The position numbers and the translations under genes were made by a program. Positions 1-11,268 of a stretch of DNA of 64,000 bases are shown here, in pieces. The notes under the pieces were generated by a model. The model saw only the letters and a program-made list of their open reading frames with translations. It was not told the DNA's origin and did not search any database. The stretch is from Heliocybe sulcata (lineage: Eukaryota > Basidiomycota > Agaricomycetes > Gloeophyllales > Gloeophyllaceae): assembly GCA_004369045.1 (NCBI GenBank), contig ML213508.1, positions 587,748 through 651,747 on the forward strand. Reading direction: 5' to 3'. The number at the start of each line of letters is the position of its first letter. Within the stretch, counting starts at the first letter, position 1.

Positions 1-554
1 CTTGTAGTATTTATTAAATTACCATATACGTAATAAGATCTAACGAACAACATTTAGGGAATTCCCTAAATCTCAAACTTTGTCACGTCCTAAACCGATT
101 GCGGATGAATATATAGCGCTGGCATTATGCATGGTATTTTTATTTCTTCTATACAATCCTGCAAAAGGAATTGCTATAGATGATATATATAAGGACCCAT
201 GAAGGGTTTTAAAAATAATAAATTGTTCTGGTCGGTGAATCAATTACAAAATCAAATGTATTTGATTTCCATTTTGATCAACATATCGTAACGTCCGAAA
301 TGGTGTAACTCCCGCTGTGTATGGGTATTTGGAACTCGAAGGAAATAGCGGGCCGGCATCCTGCCTCGCGGTAGAATCCTTCCTCAGGGTCGCGTACGCG
401 CGTCTTCCTCTAATGAAACGCGTGACGTCACGCGCCTCCTCGGCCATAGAATGGCCGACTTACTCTCAGCCTCCTTCCCAGCATCAGATATGACCTCCGA
501 CACGGATAAAGTGCACTATAGAGCCACAACCATATTCTGCGCATTCCAGTCCCT
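1..554. other. Left-edge intergenic region
   Basis: No gene is recognised. The first 240 bases are AT-rich and contain a perfect 20-base palindrome at 52-71. A short reverse-strand open frame at 244-447 has no recognisable domain and is probably spurious. This stretch would be the 3' flank of the F-box gene. Confidence 0.5.
52..71. repeat. Perfect 20-bp palindrome
   Basis: The sequence atttagggaattccctaaat reads identically on both strands, with an EcoRI-like centre. It lies in AT-rich non-coding DNA. Its role is unknown; it could be a dimeric protein site or chance. Confidence 0.85.
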
Positions 555-1989
555 TCACCTCGCTCCCTGACTATAGACACTCGCCGACTGCATCATCCAC
601 CCGGCAACAGGAAGCTTTCCTGCGTCTACCTTCACCTTTGGCTTATCCACTCCAATCCGGAGCTCCTCGAGTCGCATCGTCTGTAGGAACAGCAGGAGGG
701 CTTCACGGCGCACGAGAACTCTGGGCATCACCAGCCGGCGCAGGGTGAGCTGTTTGCGCTTCAGTGTTTCAAGGATGGAGTGGTCAAAGTACGACTTTCG
801 CCCGTCGTCCGAGTGGATCTCGAGCCGCTCTAAAGGGGAACGGGCGGAAAGCGCATCGATCCATGTGAAAAAGTCTGAAAATTGGTGGGCGGTGCCGATG
901 CCTTGGTGCTGGATGATTATGCTGCGCAGTTTTGGAAGGCCCTGTTCTTTGGCGCCGCGCACGATCTCCAGGAATCCAGGATTGTCCTGAATTAGTTGGG
1001 TGAGTCGGCGTTTCCTAGCCTGAGGATCTGAGCTCACGACGTTTCCGTTTACGAAGTTGTCGTAGAACACGGTCAGGTCCTCCAACTTGGGAATGCATAA
1101 GAATGTCTCCAGCAAGACGTCCTTTGTTAATTTATGCCCGGGGCCGAATGTGAGGTGCGTCAGATGGCGTAGGAGCGGTCGAGCGTTCTGTAGCTCCTCT
1201 GCATCGATGCCTCCCATCTCCTATAAAGCGATAGAAAACACTATTAATACAAGATACGCAGGCAAGCCATATATTTTCCACTAAGCACTATCGACCAACG
1301 ACTGACCATGATATGCAGTTCTCGGATCGACGAAAAGGACTGAATCATCTCAGGCTCCCTCGTCAACTGTGAAAGCGCGCCAAGCTCGGTCCTCCCAAAC
1401 GTCAAGCCAGAGAGCTGGCCGTGCAGGAGAAGACCGGAGATGAGCGACATGGCCATCCGGTCCATGTTCACGGCAAAGTGCACACGCCGGAGTTTCTCGA
1501 AGCGCGAGAGAACGCAGGAAAGGCAGAGCAGAAAGTCGAAGTTCTTCGCGTCTACGAGAGGTGATGGCGGCGCCGGTAATAAGGTATACGACTCGAGATT
1601 GGAGAGTCGCGATAATGGATTGGGCCACTTTGGTTTCCTGTCCTTTTTCTCGTCCCATAGCGTGTCCTTTTCAGTGGCCAAGCAAGTCGCTGTTGATTGA
1701 TTCAGAATGTATACAGGCGCTTTGAGAAGACCGGCGTCAATGCAAACTAACTGATGTGTGTGGCACTCCTGACATAGCTTCGCAAATGTGGCTGATCTTC
1801 AAGAATACGAAAGACACAGCTTGGGCTTCCTGCATCAGTGAATACGATATCGCGGTAAAGTGTCGGTTGAGCTGCCTCTCGAAAGCTGCGGCAGACCAGC
1901 GAACATGACACAAGCGTCTGCCGGTGGGTTACAGACGCGCATATCAACACCAAGATGTCGTAAGGCAACAGCGAGAAGTCTATCGGCAT
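555..1989 (-). CDS. F-box domain protein
   Basis: Three exons. Exon 1 (1989 to about 1756) encodes an N-terminal F-box: LLPYDILVLICASV, then LVCRSFREAAQPTLYRDI. Exon 2 (about 1700-1301) starts after a phase-1 intron and exon 3 (about 1219-555) begins EMGGIDAEELQNARPLL. The rest is a leucine-rich, weakly repetitive region of the kind seen in basidiomycete F-box proteins, with no sharp repeat consensus. The family role is substrate recognition in SCF ubiquitin ligases through Skp1; the target is unknown. About 440 residues. The ATG at 1989 is chosen because the F-box follows at once, and both introns keep frame with normal GT-AG borders. It lies downstream of BRO1 on the same strand, with no sign of co-regulation. 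Confidence 0.8.
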
Positions 1990-2570
1990 GGTCTATCGCT
2001 GAATTCCTGCGCGAGAAGAGACAAAGGGTGGGACAAGGGTCCGAGAGGGAATGCCGAGCGCCATATACCGATATTGCGCAAGGACAGTAAGCAATGATGA
2101 CGACTGACTCAGTGAGAATTTGCTGACAGCGGACGGGGTTACATATACCGCCCGGTCTGACCAATCGTTGCTCGCTGAATGCGTGGCCGTCTTGCTCCGA
2201 GAATTTGACACCTCTTCCCGATCCCGCCCTCAGTAGTTCAGGGAGCTCAAGCACGATAGGGAATGATATCCGTAGAGGCTGTACGGAAGCTAGAGCTAAG
2301 GGCAGGGGATTCATCAGCAGGAGCGAAAAACTCGTCAGCAGTGAGTAGAATGCCTTCCATGGCCCATTCCCCGTGAGCCCGCTATATGCTCAGCAATATG
2401 ATGAGTGCTAGACTGATATGCGAGCTGAGAGCCTGATAAACATACAATCCTCGTAAATTGTTTCTACGCTATAAGGGAATGGAAACCGGTCCCTTGTAAT
2501 AACAGTTAGTGGACTGTTCCACTGAACATACAACACCCGAAGAACTGCCTTCTATTAACTTACAACATAT
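1990..2570. other. Intergenic region between F-box gene and BRO1
   Basis: No supported gene. Several overlapping open frames on both strands lack domains and mutual splice logic. It should hold the F-box promoter and the BRO1 3' end. Confidence 0.5.
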
Positions 2571-5500
2571 TCATCTGCCATAACTCTGCTGATATTGTCC
2601 GTAGGGCGGTTGAGATCCAGGAGCACCATTCGAATACGGCGCGGAAGGAGGTTGCGCATTGTACTGCGACTGGTACGACAGCGGACGGGGCGGTGGGGGC
2701 AAGGACGACCTCGATGGTGGCGGTTGTTGATACGAGTAAGGCTGCTGAGATTGACCATATTGTGGCTGAGACGGTTGTGAGGGGGTGTAATGCGTCTGCT
2801 GTGGTGGAGGAGGTGGCTGCTGGTATGAAGACGAATATGCTTGGCCGTATGGCGATTGAGGCTGCTGGGGTGGGGCGGGAGGAGGCGGCGGCGCTGAGAA
2901 CTGTGATGTAAACATGCCAAGATTAGCATAGGGATCTGGCGGAGCCGAGCCGTAACCAGCTGGCGATTGAGGTTGCGCTGAAGGGGGCGCGGGAGAGTAA
3001 GCCGAGGGCGCAGAGGCTTGAGGAGCGTAGTGTTGAGGAGGCACCGGAGGCGGGGAAGAGTACTGCGATGACGAGGAGGACGGAGGGGCTGCATTGTAGG
3101 AATATTGGCTGGGCGGCGGTGGACTCGTCGCGCCATTCCATGGACCTCGTGACGACGGCGGCGGAGGTGATCCAGGTCCATTCTTATTTATACCCATCGC
3201 AGCAAACGACGATTCAAGGCCTGTAGAGGGTGGCGGTGGCGGCCGAGGCGGTTTCTCAGGTAGCGATGGGGCCGCACCCGACACAGCAGGTGAAGAAAGA
3301 CGCTTCTGAGCTTCCAGCTGACCAGCCAGCCTCTCCCTTTCTCCTGTACGGCTTGATACGAATTCGCCGGCATTCCTCTTGATCTGGGTAGCCAACTCCG
3401 TGAGTTCTCTATAGAACTGAAGGCCTTTCCTAGATAGTCCAAGCAAAATCAGCGACCAGACCTGGAAGGGCAAGACGATACATACGCTAGGCCGTCGCGA
3501 GCTTCCATATACACGTCCCGGGCTCTTGAGAACCGCTTCACAGTATCCTTTTTCCGCTTCTCTCTCTCCTCCCATTTACGCGCACCAGCACCGCGGCCGG
3601 CCATATCCTTTAGTCCTTTCCACAGTTGCGTGATCTCCTGAATGACCACTTGCTGAGCGTGCAGGGTAGCTGAGATGCGCTGTTGATACGGCCGGAATTT
3701 CTCTAGCTCCACAGCGAAGAGAGTAGGTTCAACACCTGCATTCCGTCGGTTGACAAGGAGCAGATGCGAAACGTCGTCATTTTGAACCTATAATCGATAG
3801 AAGGGATGCATGAATGACGGGATACGGTACACACCCGAAACCGGCTAAGACACACCTTTTCCTTCAAGTCCTTGAGAACTTCATTCCGTTCGCGGCTGAT
3901 CTTATTAAGCCGCCCAAGCCGTTCATCAATCTCCTCCACAAACTGTCCAATCTTCGTCCTCTCATTCGAATCCTGCGCATCATTGCCGACATCCAAATCC
4001 AACAGACTCTCTCCCCCTGCGCCGTTCTCCGTACTGGCTCTAAACACATCCTCGAGCTCCGGAGACAAGAGCAGCATGATATCCCCTCGGACCGCATCCC
4101 AAAGCGCAACGACCTGCTGATCCGACTGCGCGGCAGCCCCGAGCGCTTCAAAATGCGACTTGAGATCCTGGCGCATCGTCCTCGTCAAGCCCGCAGACGG
4201 TTCTTGGGTCCAAAGATGTTCGTACTTGACCCGCATCATCTCGCAATCCCTCGACTCGACGTCCAGATCCCGCGAAGCTGCTTCCAGCTCCCTCTTCACA
4301 TTATCCTTCAGCCTGTTGAGATCACCCATAAGGCCCTCCACGGGCTCTCTTTCTTCCATAACCCCAATATCCTCCCTCCACCGGCGCACTTCAACCGGGA
4401 TCTCTTCCTCACCACCAACGCCACCCTCAACGATCGCCCGGTATCGTGTTAGGCCCTCTTTGACCCCGAGCGCCTCAAGCGCACTGCGCACCTCCACTTC
4501 CGCGCTCTCCGTATTCTCGACCTCCGCACGCACTAGCTTCGCCTTCTCCTCCGAATACACGCTCGCACTCTCGTGCACGCTGAGCGGGATCAACTTCGTG
4601 AACAAATCCGGACCGATCACCTTCTGCACATCCGGCGTCGAATACACATCCTGAATCGGGATGGGCGTCGCCACTGCAGTCTTGTCAATAGAGGGCAGCG
4701 CTTCCGGGGTAGGCAGGACAGCGTTATAAATCAGATCGTTGTCGCGCTGCGCTTCGGCCTTGCGCTCGGAGCATACAGCGAAGTGCGCCTTGGTGAGGTC
4801 CCTAATTGACGGACCTGCGTCGGGAGGCAAGGTCGGCGACATTTGGGTGACGAAGACAGAGTCAAATGTAGCGGCGAGACGTTGGGCGTCTTTGGCGTTC
4901 GTTTCTGCAACCGTGAAGCGGACGAGGGCGTCACCGTGCTTGCCTGCTGCGTGATCGGCTAAACCACGGTAATATTGTGCGACAGATGTGAAGTACTTCG
5001 CCTTGATCTGCGTGCAAGCGTTAGCTTGGAACATAGCATGACAATCGGCACCCACCTGAATGAGGGTAACCCAATTCCGATCAAATATGCCCTTGCCCAT
5101 AAACTCCTTGACCTCCTCGGCTAGCGAGGAATACATGAACGATGTCTGCGAGGCTATCTTCGATATAAGCGCATTCCCCTTCTTCTCATCTCGACACTTC
5201 TCGAAGAACACTTCCGTCGCCTGAGCCAGAATAGTATTGACAAGAAACTTGATCACATCCCGGCTCAGGTCCGTAGAGGGCGCATGCAGAAAGTTGTCGT
5301 TAATATACGTGAGCATGCCTGCGCATGTCCGGAAGTAGTGGAAAGAGCGCTTGAGGCCCTCTGGATCGGACCTGTTCTGGGAGGCTGCGATGGCGGAGTG
5401 GGTGGCTGCGATCTGGAAGATGATGGACGCCTTCTCATACGCGATGGAGGTCTGTACGGTGAGCTTGTTTGTAAAGGCATCTCGCCAGGGGAAGTTGACG

Positions 5501-5810
5501 CGTATTTCGGAGAACCGCAGCTCGAGCAGCTCTAGCTGGCCGAAGTACTTGTACAGCAAGTCGCGAGCTGTAACGAAGACGAATCGGCATCTCTCTGCTG
5601 TTCGAATAAACAATAGAACGTACCTGTTAGGTCGCTACCAGCTCCTCTGACTGCATCCTGCCTGCACCGCTGCAATGCCGAGCACTCAGCAGCGTAGTTG
5701 TCCGGGCTCTCGCCGTACGACTGGGCGATGACGTTCCGGATGGGAGTCGTCCAGTCAACCTCGTCGGTGCTCTTCTTCGGAATGGATACCATCGGCGACT
5801 GGTGCGCCAT
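2571..5810 (-). CDS. BRO1: BRO1 domain protein, ESCRT-associated (Bro1/Vps31)
   Basis: Orthologue of yeast Bro1, an endosomal ESCRT-III adaptor that binds Snf7 and recruits the ubiquitin hydrolase Doa4 during multivesicular-body sorting. Exon 1 is 5810-5624, a phase-1 intron follows, and exon 2 starts at 5567 (ARDLLYKYFGQLELLELRF). The BRO1 domain fills the first ~380 residues. ESASVYSEEKAKLVRAEVE and VELEKFRPYQQRISATLHAQ align by eye with yeast Bro1 and mark the coiled V domain, which argues for Bro1 rather than Rim20/PalA. Two further introns lie near 3857-3787 and 3485-3430. The last ~230 residues are Pro/Gln/Tyr/Ser-rich, ending QYQQSYGR, as expected for a tail that engages SH3 or ubiquitin-pathway partners. 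The start MAHQSPMVSIPKKSTDEVDW matches the family N-terminus. It is divergent from the gene at 6448. Confidence 0.93.
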
Positions 5811-6447
5811 CGTGAATGACTGGGCGGTCAGCGCCGGGAGTGAAGGTAGTAAAGGTGAAGAGGTAGGATTTAGTTTGACGACTGCGGCCTAATCACTACG
5901 TATTGTTACTTATCGTGAGAATACAGTCCTTACTGTGGGACTTAATATGCTCCCTTCGCCCGTGGCCAGATACTCACTTGCGTCCTTCGTCTCATGGTCT
6001 CCCGCCAGTGAATGCTGCTAATCCTGGATCTTACCGCCCGTCTCTATCTGCCCTTTTAAATGGTGGCTACCTCGCAGAGAGGTCAGAATAGCTCAGGGCA
6101 TATCTTCTACCGGTATGCTCGACTTCACGACCCAGTCACGACCTGCCTCAAATTATCCAAGTCCTGTATCAGGTGCCTGGCCAGATGCTGCCCTGGAGGC
6201 TGTCTCTTTCCCGGCTCTGCCTGCATCAAATGCTTTTTGGTCCATATATGGTCTATGTTGCGCCGACCTGAACGATGTGCCTGGAACTATAAACACTCTG
6301 TCGACCTGCCTTCACACCCTCGCCTTCAATGTATCTCCGTCATGACCCACCGCCCGTCAGTCTACAAGTTATAAGATAGGATTGCAGAATGAAGCTTGCT
6401 AGATCGTCCGTGCCGCAAAACTTGGAACACTCTCGAATATCCCCATT
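5811..6447. promoter_or_regulatory. Divergent intergenic region (shared promoter zone)
   Basis: It separates BRO1 (-) from the secreted protein gene (+), so both promoters must lie here. Open frames inside it have no domain support. No clear TATA box or operator could be assigned by eye. Confidence 0.5.
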
Positions 6448-7240
6448 ATGATTGTTCAGCTCGCCTTCTTCTCTGCTCTTGTTCTTGGTTCCTCTTCAGC
6501 GTCCGCTGCTCCATACTTCTCGCGAGGTGCTCCATTTCCAAATTCCACCACAGTGAACCTGCGCGTCGAAGGCGATAACAATCATACGATTTATGAGACA
6601 CCAGTGTTTACATGGGGTCACAATGTTACCACTGTCTCCGGCGGAACGCATCATTGCGACGGGACCAACAACGCAGCCAATCCCGAACCTGGCCCAACAT
6701 GTACCAGCGCCCTCGATAATGCTTCAAAGCTGGCGGGCTTCCCTTGGGATGCGTGAGTCTCTTACCCAAGTGCGAATCACTGGAACCAATGTCTTATCCT
6801 TTCATTCCAGGACGTATGACGCGGAATACGACGATTTCTTCATCACCAGCATCGCCGGCACCACCCAAACCACCACTCAATATTGGGGTATACTCTTGAA
6901 CTATGAATACATTCCCGTCGGTGGCTGCCAACAAGAAGTCGCCTTCGGCGACCACGTTCTCTTCGCATTCGACGCGTTCAACAAGGATTACTTCCTCGAA
7001 CTGTCAGGGCCTACCCTTGTAGCCCCTGGGTCGACTGTGGCGTACACGGTCTTAGATGGCATGACCAGGGCACCTGTTCAGGGTGCTGCTGTCGTCGACG
7101 CGACGAGCGGTGTGGAGGAGGGTATCACCGATGGAACTGGTAAGGCGGTATTGGCTTTCAAGGCCCCTGGCGCAGTTCTCCTGAAAGCTCGGAAGAGTGA
7201 TGCTGTTCAGTCGAATGGTATTCCTGTGGTAGTTGGATGA
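6448..7240 (+). CDS. Secreted DUF4430-like protein
   Basis: Two exons: 6448-6752 and 6811-7240, with a canonical GT-AG phase-2 intron that restores AGFPWDATYDAEYDDFF. The N-terminus MIVQLAFFSALVLGSSSASA is a signal peptide. The body has YWGILLNYEYIPVGGCQQEV and LFAFDAFNKDYFLELSGP, a pattern seen in basidiomycete secreted proteins with a DUF4430-like fold. A C-terminal Ig-like segment follows (PGSTVAYTVLDGMTRAPVQG), ending in a short conserved tail. About 244 residues. The biochemical role is unknown; it is probably cell-wall or extracellular. The domain name is from memory of the family pattern and is less certain than the gene model. Confidence 0.75.
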
Positions 7241-7545
7241 GGTCATTCGTTCATTTCTACCTGCCGCAATACGAATGAGCGCTGGTGAGAACTTACTGCG
7301 GCGCATCCTTCTCATTCTGAGGGGAAACAGGAAGTGAAATGACAGCTGCTTGCTGACGGCGTTAACGTGGAAGTGCGACGTATCCGAATCATCCGAATCA
7401 TCCTGCCACGTCGATAAGTCGTGTAGCGTGTCTGAAAATACCACTTCCAATACTACAAGCAGGTCATATAACATAGGTAGTCATTTTGTTAGGAGTCTGT
7501 ACTATAGTAAGAAAATCTTGGCTATATCCTTCCAACTCTGGAAGT
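7241..7545. other. Short intergenic region
   Basis: It lies between two co-directional genes. A small direct repeat of ccgaatcat occurs twice near 7383-7401. Nothing else is seen. Confidence 0.5.
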
Positions 7546-8823
7546 ATGGGACCTCCCTACAGCATCCTCGACCTCGTTAGCCTTTGCGATAACTTCCATC
7601 TGTCCTCCTCTCCAGAACCTCTGGTCCCATGGCGACTGGATCCCTCCCCAGAGAGCCCTGTTATCGGTCTTCTGCGTCCGCAAATCGTCACGAAACTGCA
7701 AGATGAGACGACCAATGTCTGGCATGCGTCCTGGGCCGATGAAGGCCAGAAGCTCGTAGCCATTAGTTTCGCGTCAGGGATCTCTACCCCAAATCAAAGG
7801 AACGCCGCGATGAAGGAGCTCTGCGAGCGCTGGCGCGACGAAGGCTTCCTATCCGACATCATTGGCAAGTCCAAATGGCGGAATGAGATGTACCCCGTCT
7901 ATGCGAACCCCTTCGGTGCGCAGTATGTCGAGGATGAAGGGAAGGGCACGGAGAACTACGTCTTTGAGATGGAGCGCAGTGCGTGTGCGCTGTTTGGAGT
8001 GGTCACTTACGGGGTGCACATGACGGTGTACGAGGAGGACGACCAGGCCGATGTAAAGATATGGGTGCCCACGCGCGCAAAGACCAAGCCTACGTCTGTA
8101 CCGTTCATTCACTTCTCTCATGCACTCTCTGACCGTGATACCAGATGGCCAGGGTACCTCGACAACACCGTTGCAGGCGGCATCCCCTCTGGCCTCTCCG
8201 TCTGGACGTCCCTCGTCAAAGAGTCCATGGAGGAGGCAAGCATCGACGCCGACGTCGTGAAAGCACACGCAAGGCCTACAGGCGCGATCTCCTATTTCTT
8301 CGCGTGCGCACACTGTCTTCTCAGCTAACGTGTGCTCCTGACGTCAAGCAGGACGAGCGCGGGCTGGCTCCAGCCTGAAGTGGAGTTCGTCTATGAACTG
8401 AGAGTCCCCCCTTCTGTTAAGGAGTCGGAAAGAGAGAAGTTCAGGCCAAAACCCTTGGATGGTGAGGTGGAAGCGTTTGAGGTGAGCCTGGCATATGTAT
8501 GGATTTTGGTACAGCGACTGGATTTCGACCTGTATAGCTGCTACCTCTTGACGAGGTCCTGGAACGTATGCGTGCGGGACGGTTCAAGGCAAACTGCGCA
8601 GTTGGTATGTGCTCTTTCATTCACTCGAGATCACCTATTCATCGTCGATTCATACCTTACCTCTAATGTCACGCGGTATTCTTCCTTCACCGGCTCAGTG
8701 ATCATCGACTTCCTCATTCGCAGGGGTTACACTACCCCTGACAACGAGCCGGATTACATGGAAATCCTCACGCGCATGCATTCGCGGTTTGACTACGAGA
8801 AGTGGGGTGGACTCTGCAACTGA
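7546..8823 (+). CDS. Nudix hydrolase, thiamine pyrophosphokinase-related (Tnr3 N-domain type)
   Basis: The protein has the DUF4743-plus-Nudix arrangement of fungal proteins related to the N-terminus of fission yeast Tnr3 and to yeast YJR142W, which remove damaged thiamine diphosphates. The start MGPPYSILDLVSLCDNF fits the family. The Nudix signature is NTVAGGIPSGLSVWTSLVKE then SMEEAS, with the KE..EEA catalytic core that binds metal. Five exons joined by four GT-AG introns were traced: after KTKPT (acceptor before WPGYLDN), after YFFA, after VEAFE (next exon LLPLDEVLERMRAGRFKANC) and before VIIDFLIRRGYTTPDNEP. All keep frame. About 330 residues. It has no kinase half, so a hydrolase role alone is inferred. 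It is convergent with the peroxidase gene. Confidence 0.88.
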
Positions 8824-9080
8824 TATAGGGCTGGAATGATTTTAGGTTTTAAGACTCTGGTGTGCTGAATAGGACGATCCGAGGTAGGGGCGGAAACACT
8901 TGTACGCTTGACATAAGGACTTTATACATTTGGTGTGTTGTTCCTGCTCTCGTCAGCTATGCTCTGTCCCAGACGCAGATGCGATCATTATATGCTCAGC
9001 ACGCGACGCCTACCGCTGGCAAGATCAGGAAGCCTGTTCGGATCGTTTACAACCAATATCTCGACTGCCCTTCCTTCCAT

Positions 9081-10275
9081 CTACTTATCCTTCTTATCCA
9101 CAAACACCCCCGAATCATCCGCCTTGCCGTCGGTCCAGCCATCTGTCTTTCCCCGCATCTCATCATGATCCTCATGAACGCCCATCTCAATCTTCAGCAC
9201 CGTCTTGTTAAATTCAGTGAAGGTAAGTCCGAATCTCCGACGGCACTTGGTCTCCCAACCGGGCGGGAAACGCTCCTCGAGGAGAAAGGTGCGCAGGTCG
9301 GGCACGATGCCGCCGAACATGATTGGCAGGGTTGCCGCGCTGCAATAAACGGATGGACTCTCATCAAGTACTCTGTCCCAGACCAGGGAAATGTAACACG
9401 TACTTGGAGGACGCGAACATGTTGTGGAAGGTGCTTGTTGAATATTGACCGTTTTTTGCGCGAGATTCTACCCGGCGCTTGCCCAGGACTTCAGAAATGT
9501 CCGATGTGGTGAGTGTCGGTACGCCCGGGAATCGCGGGTCGGGTGCACCCGAGGCATGGGCAAGTAACAATTCGATGTGGTGTTCCGTCGGGCGGCCTTG
9601 GTCGAGAGAATGGTACGTGTCGTCCCCTGGCATCATGCAGGTTCTAGTCACTTACGGGAGATAGATTATAAGAGGACACTCACTTGTCAAGCTGGCATCG
9701 TGCTCGATGCCGTTGTGCACATCCAGGTCGGACAGGTCAAGAGTGTCCGTCCAGTAGGAGCGGCCGAGCATGTTTGCTGCGAACCAGGGCACGAAGAAGC
9801 AGAAAGTGGGGCCAAAGTTGAATGAGTGTCGGATGACAGCGGTAAGTTGCTTGAACGGTATCTGCCGTCCGTCCCGCGGGAGCAAGCCTGGTTGATCCAG
9901 ATAGCGATTATGAGGCCCAGGAGGTTTCGTGGTGAGTGAGGAGGTCTTTATAGTATCATGTCAGAGCTCACCGTGGTTCGCGAGCGCATTCAGGGCAGGA
10001 CATGAGCATCGGCTGTCGCTCTTAGCTCTGGGAGGCTGGTAGGTCGGCCATATCCCTCCTTTCCCTAGCGGCACGACATTACCGGGACGCTTGTTGGGAA
10101 GTACGAGGTTCAGGAGCGCCAGGCCCGCGTCCCATACGAAGATGAAGCCATAGGTAAGTACTGTGCTAACATTGGAGTAGACCGCTCGGACTATGCGGGT
10201 GCTCGCATTGAGAATGAGGAAGGATGCAGAGTCGGCAGCTCGTGTGCGTACGGGCCATGAAGACATGGAAGACAT
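9081..10275 (-). CDS. Heme-thiolate peroxidase, chloroperoxidase-like (peroxidase_2 family)
   Basis: Four exons were traced: 10275-9972, 9887-9684, 9626-9404, 9339-9081; they sum to 330 codons with all introns GT-AG. The heme-thiolate cysteine lies in RCSCPALNALANHG, equivalent to the family's PCP-ALN-LANHG, here with Ser in place of the first Pro. NGIEHDASLTRDDTYH carries the EHD motif with the acid-base glutamate. Downstream are FGGIVPDLRTFLLEERFP and PGWETKCRRRFGLTFTEF, usual C-terminal family features. The family uses peroxide to halogenate or oxygenate organic compounds. The first ~100 residues contain a hydrophobic segment (VLTYGFIFVWDAGLALLNLV) rather than a clean signal peptide, suggesting a membrane anchor. 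Its neighbours are two P450s. Confidence 0.9.
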
Positions 10276-10424
10276 CGCGCGACGCTGTGAGCTGACAGCA
10301 GCAATATATACGGCATTGAAGCGAGACAGGTGATGTTGAGCGGCCGAGTTGGTTGGCGTCTGCATCTGTCAGAGCCGAAGAAGCGATCAATGCGCTAAAT
10401 CTACAATATACCTTCCTTTCTAGG

Positions 10425-10720
10425 ATGACATCGAGGAAGGGAAGGAAAGTGCGGAGCAGTGACATTGCTGAGGACGTCGGTGCTTTGTTCATCTGCCTCA
10501 AGCAAGACACGCAAACTCCTCGGTTCTACCACGGGGTACGTCCGGTCTCATATACGCTCTGAGTGGCAAAGAGTTTCGAGCACCGTATTCAACGTCCCGC
10601 CGAACTCTTATCCTCGTTATATCGTCTCAGATTTATCCAGCAAGACGAGCAGCGCGCAGCGCGCTTATCCGACCATCGAACGTGTGAGAGCTGTGGTACC
10701 ATATTAATATCCCGTTGCCA
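10425..10720 (+). CDS. Possible small zinc-motif protein (Rpr2/Snm1-like?)
   Basis: A weak candidate. An ATG at 10425 opens MTSRKGRKVRSSDIAEDVGA and reaches a GT donor near 10535. A second open piece from about 10571 reads PAELLSSLYRLRFIQQDEQR then CESCGTILI, a CxxC knuckle resembling the first zinc pair of the RNase P/MRP Rpr2/Rpp21/Snm1 family. The acceptor needed (around 10570) is purine-rich and poor, and the second CxxC pair was not found. It could instead be a degenerate gene or chance. The true end is unknown; it is divergent from the peroxidase gene. Confidence 0.25.
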
Positions 10721-11268
10721 TTATCACCGCTCAGTGGCTGACAAAGGCCATTCAGCAGTCTCCAAATTTGCTCGGTTGCTCCTGCCTTCGACGTATATCG
10801 GCTCCCATTACAGACCCCGAAAGATAGAAATTATCGACTACTGGTACGTACCTGCTACTGCATATTTCATTCTTCTTGATACCCTCGAACGCCAGGCCCG
10901 TCACCACTTATCCAGCATCCTACACCTGCTCGTACATGTTGCATTAACAATACGGCAGATCTCTCGTCCAATAAGCGACTGTATATCCTATCTCACTCGC
11001 GCCATCATCGCAAGGCGTGCGCGTGAGTGCTTGAGTTTCCGTACAACTTCACGCACGTTAATCAAGAGCCGAGGTCAAGATGACTTTTACGTTTCAGTAT
11101 TGTACATGCATTCAGACCGTGATGCTCATTTTGTACAGCCTGATGACCGGCCACAGAACCCAACCGGTTGAGTTCTTCGATCTGGAGCTAGAAGAAGGTG
11201 AGTCGTCGATTTGGGCATCCAGATAGAACCAATTGAACGTACAAAGGCTCATCCCCTCATTCGTTATA
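10721..11268. other. Intergenic region 3' of the P450 pair
   Basis: An open frame on the + strand continues to 11171 but its translation has no conserved features and looks non-coding. Nothing else is seen. Confidence 0.4.

Noticed and set aside
2571-5810. Rim20/PalA instead of Bro1
   Set aside because: The V-domain segments (YSEEKAKLVRAEVE, VELEKFRPYQQRI) and proline-rich tail fit Bro1 better.
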